Of a stretch of 49,897 nucleotides of DNA, positions 1-8,166 are shown in pieces. The DNA is from a virus. Position 1 is the stretch's first letter. Each line of letters begins with the position of its first letter. Below the pieces are notes generated by a model. It was given only the letters and a program-made list of their open reading frames with translations. It was not told the origin of the DNA and did not search any database. Both the position numbers and the translations under genes were made by a program. Where the stretch lies: positions 1 to 49,897 of the IMG/VR virus record IMGVR_UViG_3300006128_000018; one strand, 5' to 3'.

Positions 1-30
1 CGTTTTAGGTATGTTCATTAATTGCCGGTT

Positions 31-49
31 TGATATAATGGTTATATCA
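31..49 (+). promoter_or_regulatory. -10 box embedded in a perfect inverted repeat
   Basis: TGATATAA-TGG-TTATATCA is a perfect 8-3-8 inverted repeat. It contains a TATAAT box at 34-39. The -35 region is poor, with TGTTCA at 12-17 at a 16-base spacing. A near copy lies at 700-720, also over a -10 box. I infer a regulated promoter with an operator for the small genes that follow. Confidence 0.45.
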
Positions 50-67
50 TCAAGAGGGAAACGAAGC

Positions 68-133
68 ATGACCAATGAAGAACTGATAGCTGAGGCTGCG
101 GACATAATTAACAATAAGGATCCTGAAGCATGA
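68..133 (+). CDS. Small 21-residue ORF
   Basis: ATG start preceded by an AGAGGG ribosome-binding-like sequence. It encodes 21 residues and ends in an ATGA overlap with the next gene, which argues for translational coupling. The peptide is acidic and mostly helical in composition. No family is recognised. It may be a real micro-ORF or a leader peptide. Confidence 0.4.
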   Translation: MTNEELIAEAADIINNKDPEA

Positions 134-441
134 GTGAGCCAATAATCTGCACCGACTGCGGAAACATCCTGCCGAACTTCTTTCACATTCCTTGCGGGGA
201 ATGCGGTTGGGCTCCCCCGCCGACACAGGCGCTTATTGACCTGATGGCGTCGCCTCGGGAAGCCCGTACTCCCGACCCTGAAATCACCCGCCTCCGTGCT
301 GATCTGGCGGTGGCGGTGGAGGGGCTAGAAATGATCGGGCGCATGAAAATTATGCCGGACAGCAAAATCAATCTGACCACGCTTTCGTTCGCTCTACGCA
401 TTTCCCGCGACACCCTATCTAAACTGAAAGTTAATCAATGA
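130..441 (+). CDS. GC-rich hypothetical protein with zinc-ribbon-like N-terminus
   Basis: 103 residues. The N-terminus carries two cysteine pairs, CTDC at about 8-11 and CGEC at about 22-25, a pattern typical of a small zinc ribbon. The rest is a charged helical segment rich in Arg, Asp and Leu. No family is recognised. The coding sequence is clearly richer in G and C, with GC-ending codons such as CGC, GCC, CTG and GTG, than the AT-rich genes around it. That suggests recent acquisition from the host or another phage. It overlaps its neighbours on both sides (ATGA at 130, ATG at 438), so it sits in an operon. Confidence 0.6.
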   Translation: MSEPIICTDCGNILPNFFHIPCGECGWAPPPTQALIDLMASPREARTPDPEITRLRADLAVAVEGLEMIGRMKIMPDSKINLTTLSFALRISRDTLSKLKVNQ

Positions 442-674
442 GTAATTTTTCCGTTAGTGGCTATGGTCGAATGTGTTGTGGCCGTCATCCATGGTTTGGT
501 CCTGCATTTTTTGGAGGCTATCATGGTTTCTCGACATATGTTAGTACTTCTGATTTACGCCAGGCTCTAGCTCAATATCGTCGTTTGCCTTTGAGAGAAC
601 GACAATTGGATGGCCCTGATCCTAAAACCGGTAGGCGGAGCTGTTTGGCCTATGGTAAAATGAAAAGACCATAA
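438..674 (+). CDS. Hypothetical protein, 78 aa
   Basis: Overlaps the end of the preceding gene by 4 bases. The N-terminus is rich in Gly, Phe, Tyr and Cys, followed by an Arg-rich stretch. No family is recognised. It ends just before the promoter at 683. Coding is supported by the close packing and the open frame rather than by homology. Confidence 0.45.
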   Translation: MSNFSVSGYGRMCCGRHPWFGPAFFGGYHGFSTYVSTSDLRQALAQYRRLPLRERQLDGPDPKTGRRSCLAYGKMKRP

Positions 675-682
675 AAAGCTAG

Positions 683-720
683 TTGACATTAATTGCATCT
701 GATATATAATGGATATATCA
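683..720 (+). promoter_or_regulatory. Sigma70-like early promoter with palindrome over the -10
   Basis: TTGACA at 683-688, a 16-base spacer and TATAAT at 705-710. The -10 box lies inside a perfect 8-5-8 inverted repeat (TGATATAT, AATGG, ATATATCA) at 700-720. It matches the palindrome at 31-49 and is a probable operator. It precedes the gene at 745. Confidence 0.7.
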
Positions 721-744
721 ACAAACACTGGAGAGACTCATCCT

Positions 745-948
745 ATGACTATTCATAAAGATTGGCAACATCGGCTTAATGGTATTAATGCAAACCGGCA
801 CCTACCTATTGTGGCTAATGAGGTGGCTGAATATGATCGACCAACCTTTGTATCTCGTCTAGGCCGAATTGCAATTGAGGCAATTGCTGTAGTATCTTTC
901 ATTGCTATGATCATGACTATTCTAGCCCTTCTGGCTCCTAGTCATTAA
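745..948 (+). CDS. Small single-span membrane protein
   Basis: 67 residues from the ATG at 745, chosen because GGAGAGAC lies just upstream. An in-frame ATG at 709 would overlap the -10 box. The N-terminal half is soluble and charged. The C-terminal third is a hydrophobic stretch rich in Ala, Ile, Val and Met that looks like one transmembrane helix. No family is recognised. It is the first of several very small early genes that could act on the host envelope (inference). Confidence 0.6.
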   Translation: MTIHKDWQHRLNGINANRHLPIVANEVAEYDRPTFVSRLGRIAIEAIAVVSFIAMIMTILALLAPSH

Positions 949-952
949 TGCC

Positions 953-1048
953 ATGAATGATCTAGAACTTTCTAGTATGATCTATTTTTTTATCGGATAT
1001 TTTATTGGAACTATTGCAGTATGGCTGTATTGGATTATTAGGAAATAA
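953..1048 (+). CDS. 31-aa membrane peptide
   Basis: ATG at 953, TAA at 1046-1048. Nearly the whole peptide after residue 8 is hydrophobic and aromatic (Ile, Phe, Tyr, Trp), ending in a positively charged IRK tail. It therefore looks like a single-span inner-membrane micropeptide. No homologue is recognised. It lies directly after another small membrane protein gene. Confidence 0.45.
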   Translation: MNDLELSSMIYFFIGYFIGTIAVWLYWIIRK

Positions 1049-1050
1049 CT

Positions 1051-1203
1051 ATGTTTAAGAAATATGTATTATGGAATAGACCAAGAATTGAAATATGCTT
1101 GACAGACTATTGGGATATGCATAGGATATATAGATATAACAGTGGATATCCATTCATGTCTTATGCTATTGGTCCTATTCGAATCAGAAAATATTGGAGA
1201 TAG
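1051..1203 (+). CDS. Hypothetical protein, 50 aa, basic and aromatic
   Basis: ATG two bases after the previous stop. 50 residues, rich in Tyr, Arg, Ile and Trp. No motif is recognised. The very short spacing suggests co-translation with the upstream membrane peptide. No strong ribosome-binding site is visible. Confidence 0.4.
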   Translation: MFKKYVLWNRPRIEICLTDYWDMHRIYRYNSGYPFMSYAIGPIRIRKYWR

Positions 1204-1210
1204 TTATATT

Positions 1211-1315
1211 ATGATCTATTATTCTACAACAAATAGCTATGTCAATTATAGCATTAATAGTGTGTCTCTAGAGAATTCTAAGAACTCATATTTTGCTATT
1301 CACTATAATCATTAA
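1211..1315 (+). CDS. Possible 34-aa peptide
   Basis: ATG at 1211, seven bases after the previous stop, encoding a Ser-, Asn- and Tyr-rich peptide without recognisable features. It fills the gap between two likelier genes. It could be chance. Confidence 0.25.
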   Translation: MIYYSTTNSYVNYSINSVSLENSKNSYFAIHYNH

Positions 1316-1332
1316 TCAAAGAAAGATTTAAT

Positions 1333-1680
1333 ATGCAAAACAAGCATTATAGATGCTCTGCAGATTGCGATAATGAGATGTGTCATCTAGAAGGATGCGT
1401 TGCCATGTCTTTTGTCAGCACTATGCAAAAGACCATTCAAAACCAAAAGCCTATGATAATTGAAGTCAATGAAGAACAACTAGATCAATTGATTCTTCAA
1501 AGGCTAGATTCAACTTGTGTTATGCTAGAAAAAGATATTCGAGATCTGCTAGCAGTCGGCAATTTAAAGCCATATCAACGAGAAGATCTTCGAGACAATA
1601 TTCGATATCTAGAAGCCTTTAAGACTGTTATGTCTTATTACTCTGCAGATGAAATTGAAGATTACGACTGGACTGCCTAA
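1333..1680 (+). CDS. Hypothetical protein with Cys-rich N-terminus
   Basis: 115 residues, preceded by AAAGAAAG and followed by a strong terminator at 1712. The N-terminus has four cysteines within about 15 residues (C8, C12, C17, C22), possibly a metal site. The remainder is charged and helical with an acidic C-terminus. No family is recognised. It is the last plus-strand gene before the long minus-strand arm. Confidence 0.6.
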   Translation: MQNKHYRCSADCDNEMCHLEGCVAMSFVSTMQKTIQNQKPMIIEVNEEQLDQLILQRLDSTCVMLEKDIRDLLAVGNLKPYQREDLRDNIRYLEAFKTVMSYYSADEIEDYDWTA

Positions 1681-1711
1681 TACTAAGACTTAAAGGCTAG
1701 GTACTAAAAAG

Positions 1712-1749
1712 AACGCCGGAGTGTGGCCATCAAAGCCTCCTCCGGCGTT
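1712..1749 (+). terminator. Stem-loop terminator after the leftmost plus operon
   Basis: AACGCCGGAG pairs with CTCCGGCGTT (10 bp). The large loop contains a second GGC/GCC pairing and is followed by TTTAAA. It lies 32 bases after the gene ending at 1680. Confidence 0.65.
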
Positions 1750-1812
1750 TAAACGTTTACACATATCCTTAATATACTGTTCATCATGACTCTTACATAA
1801 TAGTCTTTGTGT

Positions 1813-1842
1813 GGGGACTTCTAAAATATAATAGAAGTCCCC
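1813..1842 (-). terminator. Stem-loop at the end of the minus-strand replication operon
   Basis: GGGGACTTCT pairs perfectly with AGAAGTCCCC around an AT-only loop. It lies 20 bases beyond the gp41 stop in the minus direction. It has no long T run on that strand, so termination may be weak or factor-assisted. It could also act on plus-strand transcripts, where T-rich sequence follows. Confidence 0.5.
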
Positions 1843-1862
1843 GATTGTTCTTATTCTATATG

Positions 1863-3302
1863 TCATGAAAGCTTCAATGAACTGAAGTCTTTTCGACCGG
1901 CTTTCTTAGTAATGAATCTCATATTTTCCTCTTCTTCATATCTAGTTCCGAAGTCAGAGTTATCCATTACCGGCTTCGCCGAATATTTATTCTTTGGTCC
2001 ATCTAGAATATCATCTTGACTACTCTGCTCGGTATCATAAAATCTCATCTTAGATCTATTCACTCCGATAACAAATCGCTTGTTATCATTAATATCACCA
2101 TATCTATTCTTTAACTGCTTGACCATAATCTGATTTAGACTCTCTAACTCTTCAGTAGAGATCAATGCAAACATCAAGTCTACTGTAGCAGGTAGACCAA
2201 AAGACTCGCTGGTATTATCTAGGCCAATGTCTGAGGAGTTGTATCCGTCACGATTAGACTGAGTAGCCGTAATGATAGGCAGATTGAACTCTACCGCCAG
2301 TCCACGAAGCTCCTCCGCGATACTCTTGATATATTGATAAGAGTTGATACTTCCACCCATCTTCATTCTTGTAGATGCACAAATGTTTAGATAATCGATA
2401 TAGATCACATCCGGAGTAAAGTTCTTTTTAATTCGAAGTTCTTGAAGTAGATGCCTGAAATGAGCAGATCCAGCAGATGATGTTGGATATTCTTTGATAA
2501 TTAATTTTCCTCGAGTCTTTCCGGCAATCTTATTAATCTTCTTATCAAAAGCATCTTTAGACAAAGTCCTCAGATCATCTACCGTGATATTCATTAAATT
2601 AGCATCAATACGCTCTGCAATGCGTTCTTCTGACATCTCCATTGTGATATATAGCACATTCTTTCCAATGGACAGATGATGAGCTGCATTGTGTGTCATG
2701 AACATTGTTTTACCAACACCCGTTGATGCCAAGATGCATGATAAGGTCTTTCGAGAGATGCCTCCCTTTGTAATCTTATTAAAATATTCTAGATCAAATT
2801 CTAGCTTCTCTTCTTGAAGATGATAAAAATCAAATCGAGCATCAGCATCTCCAATAAAATCATGACCAATATTAGTATCAAAAGAAACAGCTAAGGCTTC
2901 TTGCAAGATTTCAGGAATAGACCCCTTGTTTCTCTTTGGATCCTTCTTATCAATGATTTTAATAGAATCCATAATGGCATTATACACAGCACGTTCTTGA
3001 CAGAATTTTTCAGTCTCATCAATAAGCCAATCTACACTAGTAGCAGAATCATATTCTAGATTAGCCAGAAAGCTTCCACATCCTGTGAATTCATCTTCAG
3101 ATAGATTGTTCAAAGACTCCAACTTGGCCGCCATGGCTTCTCTGGATGGAATTCTATTATATTCTGTGATGTAATTATTGATTAGCTCGAATAACACCTT
3201 ATTTGTTCTAGTTTGAAAGTATTCTGTTTTTAAAAATGGAATGACTTTCCTAGCATATTCTTCATTGTTTAGCAAGTGTGAGAAGACAATATCTTCGATC
3301 AT
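1863..3302 (-). CDS. 41: DnaB-type replicative DNA helicase (T4 gp41)
   Basis: 479 residues, close to T4 gp41. This hexameric 5'-3' helicase unwinds DNA at the phage fork and works with the primase. The N-terminal helical domain (about 1-150) is followed by a RecA-fold motor. Walker A is ASTGVGKT at about 192-199. The MEMSEERIAERID segment follows, and the Walker B strand ends in YIDYLN at about 301-306. TQSNRDGYNSS near 345 fits the H4-type region. It is the last gene of the minus-strand 45-44-62-regA-43-uvsX-41 series. A 58-residue gene separates it from uvsX. Assignment is from motifs and gene order and is very secure. Confidence 0.95.
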   Translation of the reverse strand: MIEDIVFSHLLNNEEYARKVIPFLKTEYFQTRTNKVLFELINNYITEYNRIPSREAMAAKLESLNNLSEDEFTGCGSFLANLEYDSATSVDWLIDETEKFCQERAVYNAIMDSIKIIDKKDPKRNKGSIPEILQEALAVSFDTNIGHDFIGDADARFDFYHLQEEKLEFDLEYFNKITKGGISRKTLSCILASTGVGKTMFMTHNAAHHLSIGKNVLYITMEMSEERIAERIDANLMNITVDDLRTLSKDAFDKKINKIAGKTRGKLIIKEYPTSSAGSAHFRHLLQELRIKKNFTPDVIYIDYLNICASTRMKMGGSINSYQYIKSIAEELRGLAVEFNLPIITATQSNRDGYNSSDIGLDNTSESFGLPATVDLMFALISTEELESLNQIMVKQLKNRYGDINDNKRFVIGVNRSKMRFYDTEQSSQDDILDGPKNKYSAKPVMDNSDFGTRYEEEENMRFITKKAGRKDFSSLKLS

Positions 3303-3312
3303 GCTTGTTCCT

Positions 3313-3489
3313 TTACTGATTCAAATTTTCTTCAACTACAGGGACAGGTTTCCAATCTGTAACGTATCCCCATTCATTGCCATATCCATATTGTAATTCA
3401 TGTCGAACATATTCTTTTACAAAGACCATATCACCAGAATCTGATTGTACTAAATTGTTTTGATAATAATTTACAACTCGCAATTCCAT
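3313..3489 (-). CDS. Hypothetical protein, 58 aa, between uvsX and 41
   Basis: ATG at 3489 lies directly after the uvsX stop, and TAA is at 3313-3315. The peptide is rich in Tyr, Val, Trp and acidic residues (VKEYVRHELQYGYGNEWGYV). No family is recognised. The tight fit between two replication genes and the open frame support coding. It was identified by translating the gap directly. Confidence 0.55.
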   Translation of the reverse strand: MELRVVNYYQNNLVQSDSGDMVFVKEYVRHELQYGYGNEWGYVTDWKPVPVVEENLNQ

Positions 3490-3490
3490 A

Positions 3491-4555
3491 TTATTCTACA
3501 TCTCCATAGATATCTGAAAGATCTTCATCGTGAATAATATTGATATCACTATTAGCTCGGTATTGTTCTTCGATATAACTTCTAAAAGACTTAGACTTAA
3601 GAATAGGCAGCCAGAATTCTTTTGTATCTGTATCTGCTACTCGATACTTCTTTTCTAGAACTTCACCAGTGTCTGGATCAATCTTTTGATACCAGCCAAT
3701 ACTTGGCTTAATGACATGCTTAGATTCCAAAGCAACATCTAAAAGACCAGACCATGTAGAGATACCGCCTTCAAATGAAACTTCAATTGGAATTTTAGAC
3801 TTTTCACGAACATATCTTGACTTTTCAATATTAATAATGAAGTTATATCCAGTAAGTTCTTTTCCATCCTTCTCTTGTTGTCTGCCTAAGATCCAAATAG
3901 TATCTGCAGACAGATATGGTCCAGAGCCACCAGAAACAATAGCCTTTGGATATAGACCTTGTTCCATATAGATATGATTAATGGCAATGAAAGGAATGTC
4001 TTTCATGGTTAAGTGAGGAGTTACAATACGAAATAGACTTTTGATTTGCTTGGCACGACTCATATCTTGAGTACCCTTGCCTTCCAGAGCATCTTCTGCT
4101 TCTTTTTTCGAAGCTAGATTGCCTAGTGAATCTAGAATGATAATAACTTTATCATCACGTGTCAATTCATTCACTTGCTTTGTAATATCAAATTTTAATT
4201 GCTCTAAATCTGTTACTGGCGTATGCATAACTCGATCTGGATTAATTCCAAAGGTCTTAAAATAAGACTGAGGAGATCCAAATTCTGAGTCATAGAATAA
4301 AAGTGCAGATTCTGGATATTGATCTAGATATGCCTTAGCCATGATAAGACTAAAACACGTTTTAAAATGTTTCGATGGACCGGCAATAAGAGTTAAGCCA
4401 GGAACCAATCCACCATCTAGCTTTCCTGATAAGGCAACATTCAACATTGGAACTGCCGTAGGAATCATATCCTTACTTTCAAAGAATTTTGATTCAGAAA
4501 GAATAGATGTTTCTTTAATGGTAGATGTCTTCTTTAGTTTTTCTAAAATATTCAT
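3491..4555 (-). CDS. uvsX: UvsX RecA-like recombinase
   Basis: 354 residues. UvsX forms filaments on ssDNA and performs strand exchange for recombination-dependent replication and repair, loaded by UvsY (gene at 26,399). Walker A reads AGPSKHFKT at 58-66, the unusual form typical of T4 UvsX. FYDSEFGSP at about 88-96 and the Walker B strand VIIILDSLGNL near 136-146 follow. An NHIYMEQGLYPK segment around 193-204 fits the DNA-binding region. A sigma70-like promoter lies just upstream (4584-4611), and the ribosome site is AGGAG. Assignment is secure. Confidence 0.95.
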   Translation of the reverse strand: MNILEKLKKTSTIKETSILSESKFFESKDMIPTAVPMLNVALSGKLDGGLVPGLTLIAGPSKHFKTCFSLIMAKAYLDQYPESALLFYDSEFGSPQSYFKTFGINPDRVMHTPVTDLEQLKFDITKQVNELTRDDKVIIILDSLGNLASKKEAEDALEGKGTQDMSRAKQIKSLFRIVTPHLTMKDIPFIAINHIYMEQGLYPKAIVSGGSGPYLSADTIWILGRQQEKDGKELTGYNFIINIEKSRYVREKSKIPIEVSFEGGISTWSGLLDVALESKHVIKPSIGWYQKIDPDTGEVLEKKYRVADTDTKEFWLPILKSKSFRSYIEEQYRANSDINIIHDEDLSDIYGDVE

Positions 4556-4583
4556 GATAACTCCTGTTATTCAAATTGTATTC

Positions 4584-4611
4584 ATTATATACTTCAAATG
4601 ATAAATGTCAA
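4584..4611 (-). promoter_or_regulatory. Sigma70-like promoter for uvsX
   Basis: On the minus strand, TTGACA (4606-4611), a 16-base spacer and a perfect TATAAT (4584-4589), about 30 bases before the uvsX start codon. It has the same form as the promoters at 683, 34,247 and 39,020. Confidence 0.75.
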
Positions 4612-4875
4612 TTAGCCTTTGGCTATCTTATTGAGTTTAGATCTAAATTCATCGATCTTTTCTTTTCTATTTGGCCAATGAATATATGCATTCTTATCGG
4701 CATCTTTTGATAGATTATTAAGTAATGGATCAATGGCTTTAAGTAATTGATCTATAATCTTTTGATATTTTTCTATAGTAGCATCTACTATTTCAGGTTT
4801 TACAAATTCTTCTTCAGCAATGCTTGTAAATCCAAAGTCAAAATTGTCTATTTCAGTAACTGGTTTATTAGCCAA
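4612..4875 (-). CDS. Conserved-type hypothetical protein between 43 and uvsX
   Basis: 87 residues beginning at a TTG codon, chosen because a strong AGGAGGA lies just upstream inside gene 43. It overlaps the end of 43 by 8 bases. The N-terminus is acidic (FDFGFT). The rest is predicted helical and lysine-rich with a KIDEFRSKL segment. A small protein often sits at this position in cyanophage-type T4 relatives, but its function is unknown. Coupling to the DNA polymerase gene suggests a replication-associated role (inference). Confidence 0.7.
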   Translation of the reverse strand: MANKPVTEIDNFDFGFTSIAEEEFVKPEIVDATIEKYQKIIDQLLKAIDPLLNNLSKDADKNAYIHWPNRKEKIDEFRSKLNKIAKG

Positions 4876-7381
4876 AAAAATCCTCCAATGTAGATAGCTT
4901 TTCTGGTGACCATCCGATAACTTCTAATATACTTCCGAGAGGATCTAGAAAAGATTTAATGAATTGTGTATCATAATCGATATATTTATCCAACGCAAAT
5001 TCTTTTGGAAGCACACTAGGCACAGCAATAATGTTTTCCTTGATAGGATTTGGCGTTTTCATATAACAAAACTTAACTTTTTCACCTTCTTGAATAAGAG
5101 GATATTTGTGTGTTAAGTTGTGGCTCTTTAATAGATGATTATATATTAAAGCACCACGAACATGAATAGGTGTGCCCTTTTTATAGATGTCGGTTTTATT
5201 TCCGTATTCAGAAAGACCACGACATCCCCGAGGAAAAGATATATCTTCAAAAGCCAAAGTCTTAAAATCTTGTTTAAAATTCTGAATAAACGCTTGAAGA
5301 GTCTCTTCATCAGTTTCCATGATCAATTTTAGAGCTTTTTTGATATTTTCTCGACAACTAGATGGTGTTGATGACTTTACGGCTTCAATTCCCATCATTT
5401 TTAGCTTAGGTTCTGTATATCGAATGCCTTCGTTATCATAAACATTCAAAATATAGCGCTTTTTTGCTGTCCAAATGCCTTTATTTGCAATACTTTCGCG
5501 CTTCATCTTCATAAAATTGATATAGGCATTAGTATGTTGAGCCAAATCATCAAAACACGAGTCGATATAGGGTTCAATCTTATTTTCACAGATTTTATCG
5601 ACAACTCCTACTAGTTTTTCAATATTTTCTTGCTTATAAGCATCAGGAATTAGATGTGATACAAGCGGTCCAAGATTCAAATAGTTAGAATCAGTATCTA
5701 CTGCAATGATATAATCAGCATTTTTAGTCTTAATAGTTTTATTCAAGTATTCATTTAAATTGCCTTCAATCCATCTGATCACAAATTGACCAGTAAGAGT
5801 AATAGCTTCAGCGAATTCAATTGAAAAGTAGCGAAAGTATTGATTGCCTAAAGCACCGTATAGACTATTAAGAAGAATTTTACGCGCCATTTGCATATTA
5901 TTGTATCGAGCAATATCATTGAATAGTTGTTTAGTCTTATTCGTTTGATATTCTTTCTGAGCTTCAAGCATTTTAGTCTTAAAAAGCTTACGCTCTATCA
6001 TCATTTTTTCAACAAGAGCAGGCATTACACCTTTTTTATCTTTATTCCATAGACAACTGTTTGCTGTTATGGCTACATTTTGATTTTTAAGTATATTTTG
6101 AATTTCATCATCACCAAAAGCACCATTAAGAAGCTGATCAATTGAAAAATCATATTTTATTTTACCAGAATACGTTTCTGGAGAAATATTATATTGCACA
6201 ATCAAAGAGGGATACAGAGAATTAATATCAAAAGACACCACCCAATTATGTAGACCAATTAATGGATCTTTGACATAAGCACCTGCAAATTGCATACTTT
6301 TTTCAGTATTTTTCTTTGGTGGAACAACAATTTTTTGTTCTAATAGATAGTTATGAATAATAACTTCCCATGTCTTAACTGGACTAAAGACATCATCAAA
6401 AGTAATCTTAGCATCATAAGCAATAGTTAATGCCTGATCAATAAAATTTAGCTTTTTATCCAATCTATCTACTAGATTAACATCTTTAATATTATATTCG
6501 ATGAATTTTTGAAAATCTTTTTTATAAAGATCAAATAGATTATCATAGTCTGAATAATCTGTTTTACCTTCACCAATCTCAATAGAACAAATATGATCTA
6601 GCTTATAAGATTCTTGATTTGTATATGTATATTTCTTATAAAGTTGTAAATAATCTAGAATGCATATGCCACGAATGTTATATGTCTGTTGTTCTTTGCC
6701 ATTATTCTTTACTTTACCTTCATGAATCATACCCCAAGGAGATAGCATTTTAGCCCTCTCTTCACCTAGGATTCGCATGATTCGATTGATCAGATATGGA
6801 ATATCAAAAAATTCAACATTCCATCCGGAGATAACGTCTAGATTTAATGCTCTCCATGCATCAATAAATTTTTCTAATAAAACTTTTTCATCTCGACATT
6901 TAATATATTGAATATTTGAATCATTATTAATAAATTCACCACAACCAAATGTAAAAATCTTATCAGAAACTTTTAATGAGATAGCAGTAATTGCCTTATC
7001 TGCTTTTTCAATATTTGGAAATCCTGAATCAGATTCGACTTCAATATCAATTAGCCCAACATTAATTAAATCTCGATCATAAATGATTTCACCCGACCAC
7101 ATATCATTAATATAAGCATATAAGAATGAATCCAGACCATGAATTTCCATGCCGGATACATCTTTATAAGATTTTAGAAATTCTTTTGCTTCATTAATAT
7201 TGCTAAAAGCAATCTTATCCGCCGGCTTTCCTGCAAGAGTCATATATTCGGCAGATGGCTTTTTAGATTGAACAAATAGATATGGAGAATATTCTACTTT
7301 ATACTTAACGTTTTTATTGTTTTCAATTCCACGAACAAAAATATGATTGCCAAGCTGAAATACATTTTTATAAAAATTCAT
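4868..7381 (-). CDS. 43: Family B DNA polymerase (T4 gp43)
   Basis: 837 residues, slightly shorter than T4 gp43. It is the replicative polymerase with a 3'-5' proofreading domain. Exo I DIEVE lies near 112, Exo II SGWNVEFFDIPYL near 190 and Exo III YNIKDVNLVDRL near 290. Motif A FDINSLYPS is near 380, motif B KILLNSLYGALGNQ near 500, and motif C VDTDS near 585 with the two catalytic aspartates. The C-terminus probably ends in a clamp-binding tail (LEDFFG). It is the only polymerase in the window and appears full-length. A TATAAT-like box on the minus strand at 7409-7414, without a good -35, may drive it. The hsp20 terminator precedes it. Confidence 0.97.
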   Translation of the reverse strand: MNFYKNVFQLGNHIFVRGIENNKNVKYKVEYSPYLFVQSKKPSAEYMTLAGKPADKIAFSNINEAKEFLKSYKDVSGMEIHGLDSFLYAYINDMWSGEIIYDRDLINVGLIDIEVESDSGFPNIEKADKAITAISLKVSDKIFTFGCGEFINNDSNIQYIKCRDEKVLLEKFIDAWRALNLDVISGWNVEFFDIPYLINRIMRILGEERAKMLSPWGMIHEGKVKNNGKEQQTYNIRGICILDYLQLYKKYTYTNQESYKLDHICSIEIGEGKTDYSDYDNLFDLYKKDFQKFIEYNIKDVNLVDRLDKKLNFIDQALTIAYDAKITFDDVFSPVKTWEVIIHNYLLEQKIVVPPKKNTEKSMQFAGAYVKDPLIGLHNWVVSFDINSLYPSLIVQYNISPETYSGKIKYDFSIDQLLNGAFGDDEIQNILKNQNVAITANSCLWNKDKKGVMPALVEKMMIERKLFKTKMLEAQKEYQTNKTKQLFNDIARYNNMQMARKILLNSLYGALGNQYFRYFSIEFAEAITLTGQFVIRWIEGNLNEYLNKTIKTKNADYIIAVDTDSNYLNLGPLVSHLIPDAYKQENIEKLVGVVDKICENKIEPYIDSCFDDLAQHTNAYINFMKMKRESIANKGIWTAKKRYILNVYDNEGIRYTEPKLKMMGIEAVKSSTPSSCRENIKKALKLIMETDEETLQAFIQNFKQDFKTLAFEDISFPRGCRGLSEYGNKTDIYKKGTPIHVRGALIYNHLLKSHNLTHKYPLIQEGEKVKFCYMKTPNPIKENIIAVPSVLPKEFALDKYIDYDTQFIKSFLDPLGSILEVIGWSPEKLSTLEDFFG

Positions 7382-7437
7382 AGAACCTCCATCAATACTT
7401 TATAGTATATTATATCACATCATCTATATTAGTACAT

Positions 7438-7465
7438 AAAAAAGGGGAGAATTTCTTCTCCCCTT
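7438..7465 (-). terminator. Rho-independent terminator after hsp20
   Basis: On the minus strand a 10-bp stem, AAGGGGAGAA paired with TTCTCCCCTT around a 4-base loop, is followed by a run of six T. It lies six bases past the hsp20 stop and separates the upstream operon from gene 43. Confidence 0.85.
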
Positions 7466-7470
7466 CAGTA

Positions 7471-7953
7471 TTAAATTTTAAGATCTTCCGCCAAAAAATC
7501 TGGAGGACCATTTTCTTGATCATGAATTTTGATCTTTTTTGGTTTTTTATGTTCTGGAATAACATGCTCAAGATAAATTTTAAGCATTCCATTTAATAGT
7601 TTGGCATTTTTTACTTCTACATTATCAGCAAGAGTAAATTGCCGCTGAAATGTACGATCTGCGATGCCTTTATGAATATATGTTCTTTCGATTGCATCTT
7701 TAGCATGATCTTCAACTGTTTGAAGCTTACCTTTAATCTTGAGAACGCTTTCTTCCAATTCGAGTTCAATATCATTTTTAGCAAATCCTGCAACAGCCAT
7801 TTCGATTAAATATTTGTTTTCATCAATTTTGCTGATATTATATGGCGGGTATCCAACTACCTGTTTTGCCATATTATCTTGCATCTGTTTTAGATGGCTA
7901 AAAGTTTGTTCAAATCCAATAAAATATGGATTAGTATTTAAATATAGTCCCAT
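7471..7953 (-). CDS. Small heat-shock protein, Hsp20/IbpA family
   Basis: 160 residues. Small heat-shock proteins are ATP-independent holdases that keep unfolding proteins soluble, and they are common in cyanophage-type T4 relatives. A short N-terminal arm is followed by the alpha-crystallin domain (about 35-140). Typical pieces are YLIEMAVAGFAKNDIELELEE, the RTYIHKGIADRTFQRQFTL segment, and the conserved NGMLKIYLEHVIPE end. The start has a very strong AGGAGG. The gene has its own upstream small ORF and promoter (8139-8166) and a terminator immediately after. It may help virion assembly or host proteostasis during infection (inference). Confidence 0.93.
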   Translation of the reverse strand: MGLYLNTNPYFIGFEQTFSHLKQMQDNMAKQVVGYPPYNISKIDENKYLIEMAVAGFAKNDIELELEESVLKIKGKLQTVEDHAKDAIERTYIHKGIADRTFQRQFTLADNVEVKNAKLLNGMLKIYLEHVIPEHKKPKKIKIHDQENGPPDFLAEDLKI

Positions 7954-7986
7954 GATTTCCTCCTAATTATAGCAAGGATATTAATA

Positions 7987-8079
7987 TTAATTGCAGAGAT
8001 ATTCTTTAATTGCTGAAAAACCAAGTAAAGAAAACCAAACTGCAGCGGCAGCCAATGAAATTACTTCTAATACTTGCAT
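7987..8079 (-). CDS. 30-aa single-span membrane peptide
   Basis: ATG at 8079 with a strong AGGAGG upstream, and TAA at 7987-7989. Residues 3-22 are hydrophobic (VLEVISLAAAAVWFSLLGF) and form a probable transmembrane helix, followed by a short charged tail with a Cys. No family is recognised. It is the first ORF of the transcript that continues into hsp20. Confidence 0.55.
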   Translation of the reverse strand: MQVLEVISLAAAAVWFSLLGFSAIKEYLCN

Positions 8080-8100
8080 ATAATCCTCCTAATAGCAAGG

Positions 8101-8140
8101 TATAGTATGCCATATCCCGAAGCAATCATGGCATACTATA
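8101..8140 (-). other. Long inverted repeat at the predicted 5' end of the hsp20 transcript
   Basis: TATAGTATGCCAT (8101-8113) and ATGGCATACTATA (8128-8140) form a perfect 13-bp stem around a 14-base loop. The outer end touches the -10 box (8139-8144), so the RNA would begin inside or beside this hairpin. It could stabilise the mRNA 5' end, as in some T4 mRNAs, or act as an operator on DNA. Confidence 0.6.
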
Positions 8141-8166
8141 TATAAAAATTAATTTGAAAATGTCAA
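8139..8166 (-). promoter_or_regulatory. Sigma70-like promoter for the small membrane gene and hsp20
   Basis: On the minus strand, TTGACA (8161-8166), a 16-base spacer and TATATA (8139-8144). It overlaps the last bases of the 8163-8339 gene. The downstream transcript starts with the hairpin at 8101-8140. Confidence 0.65.
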
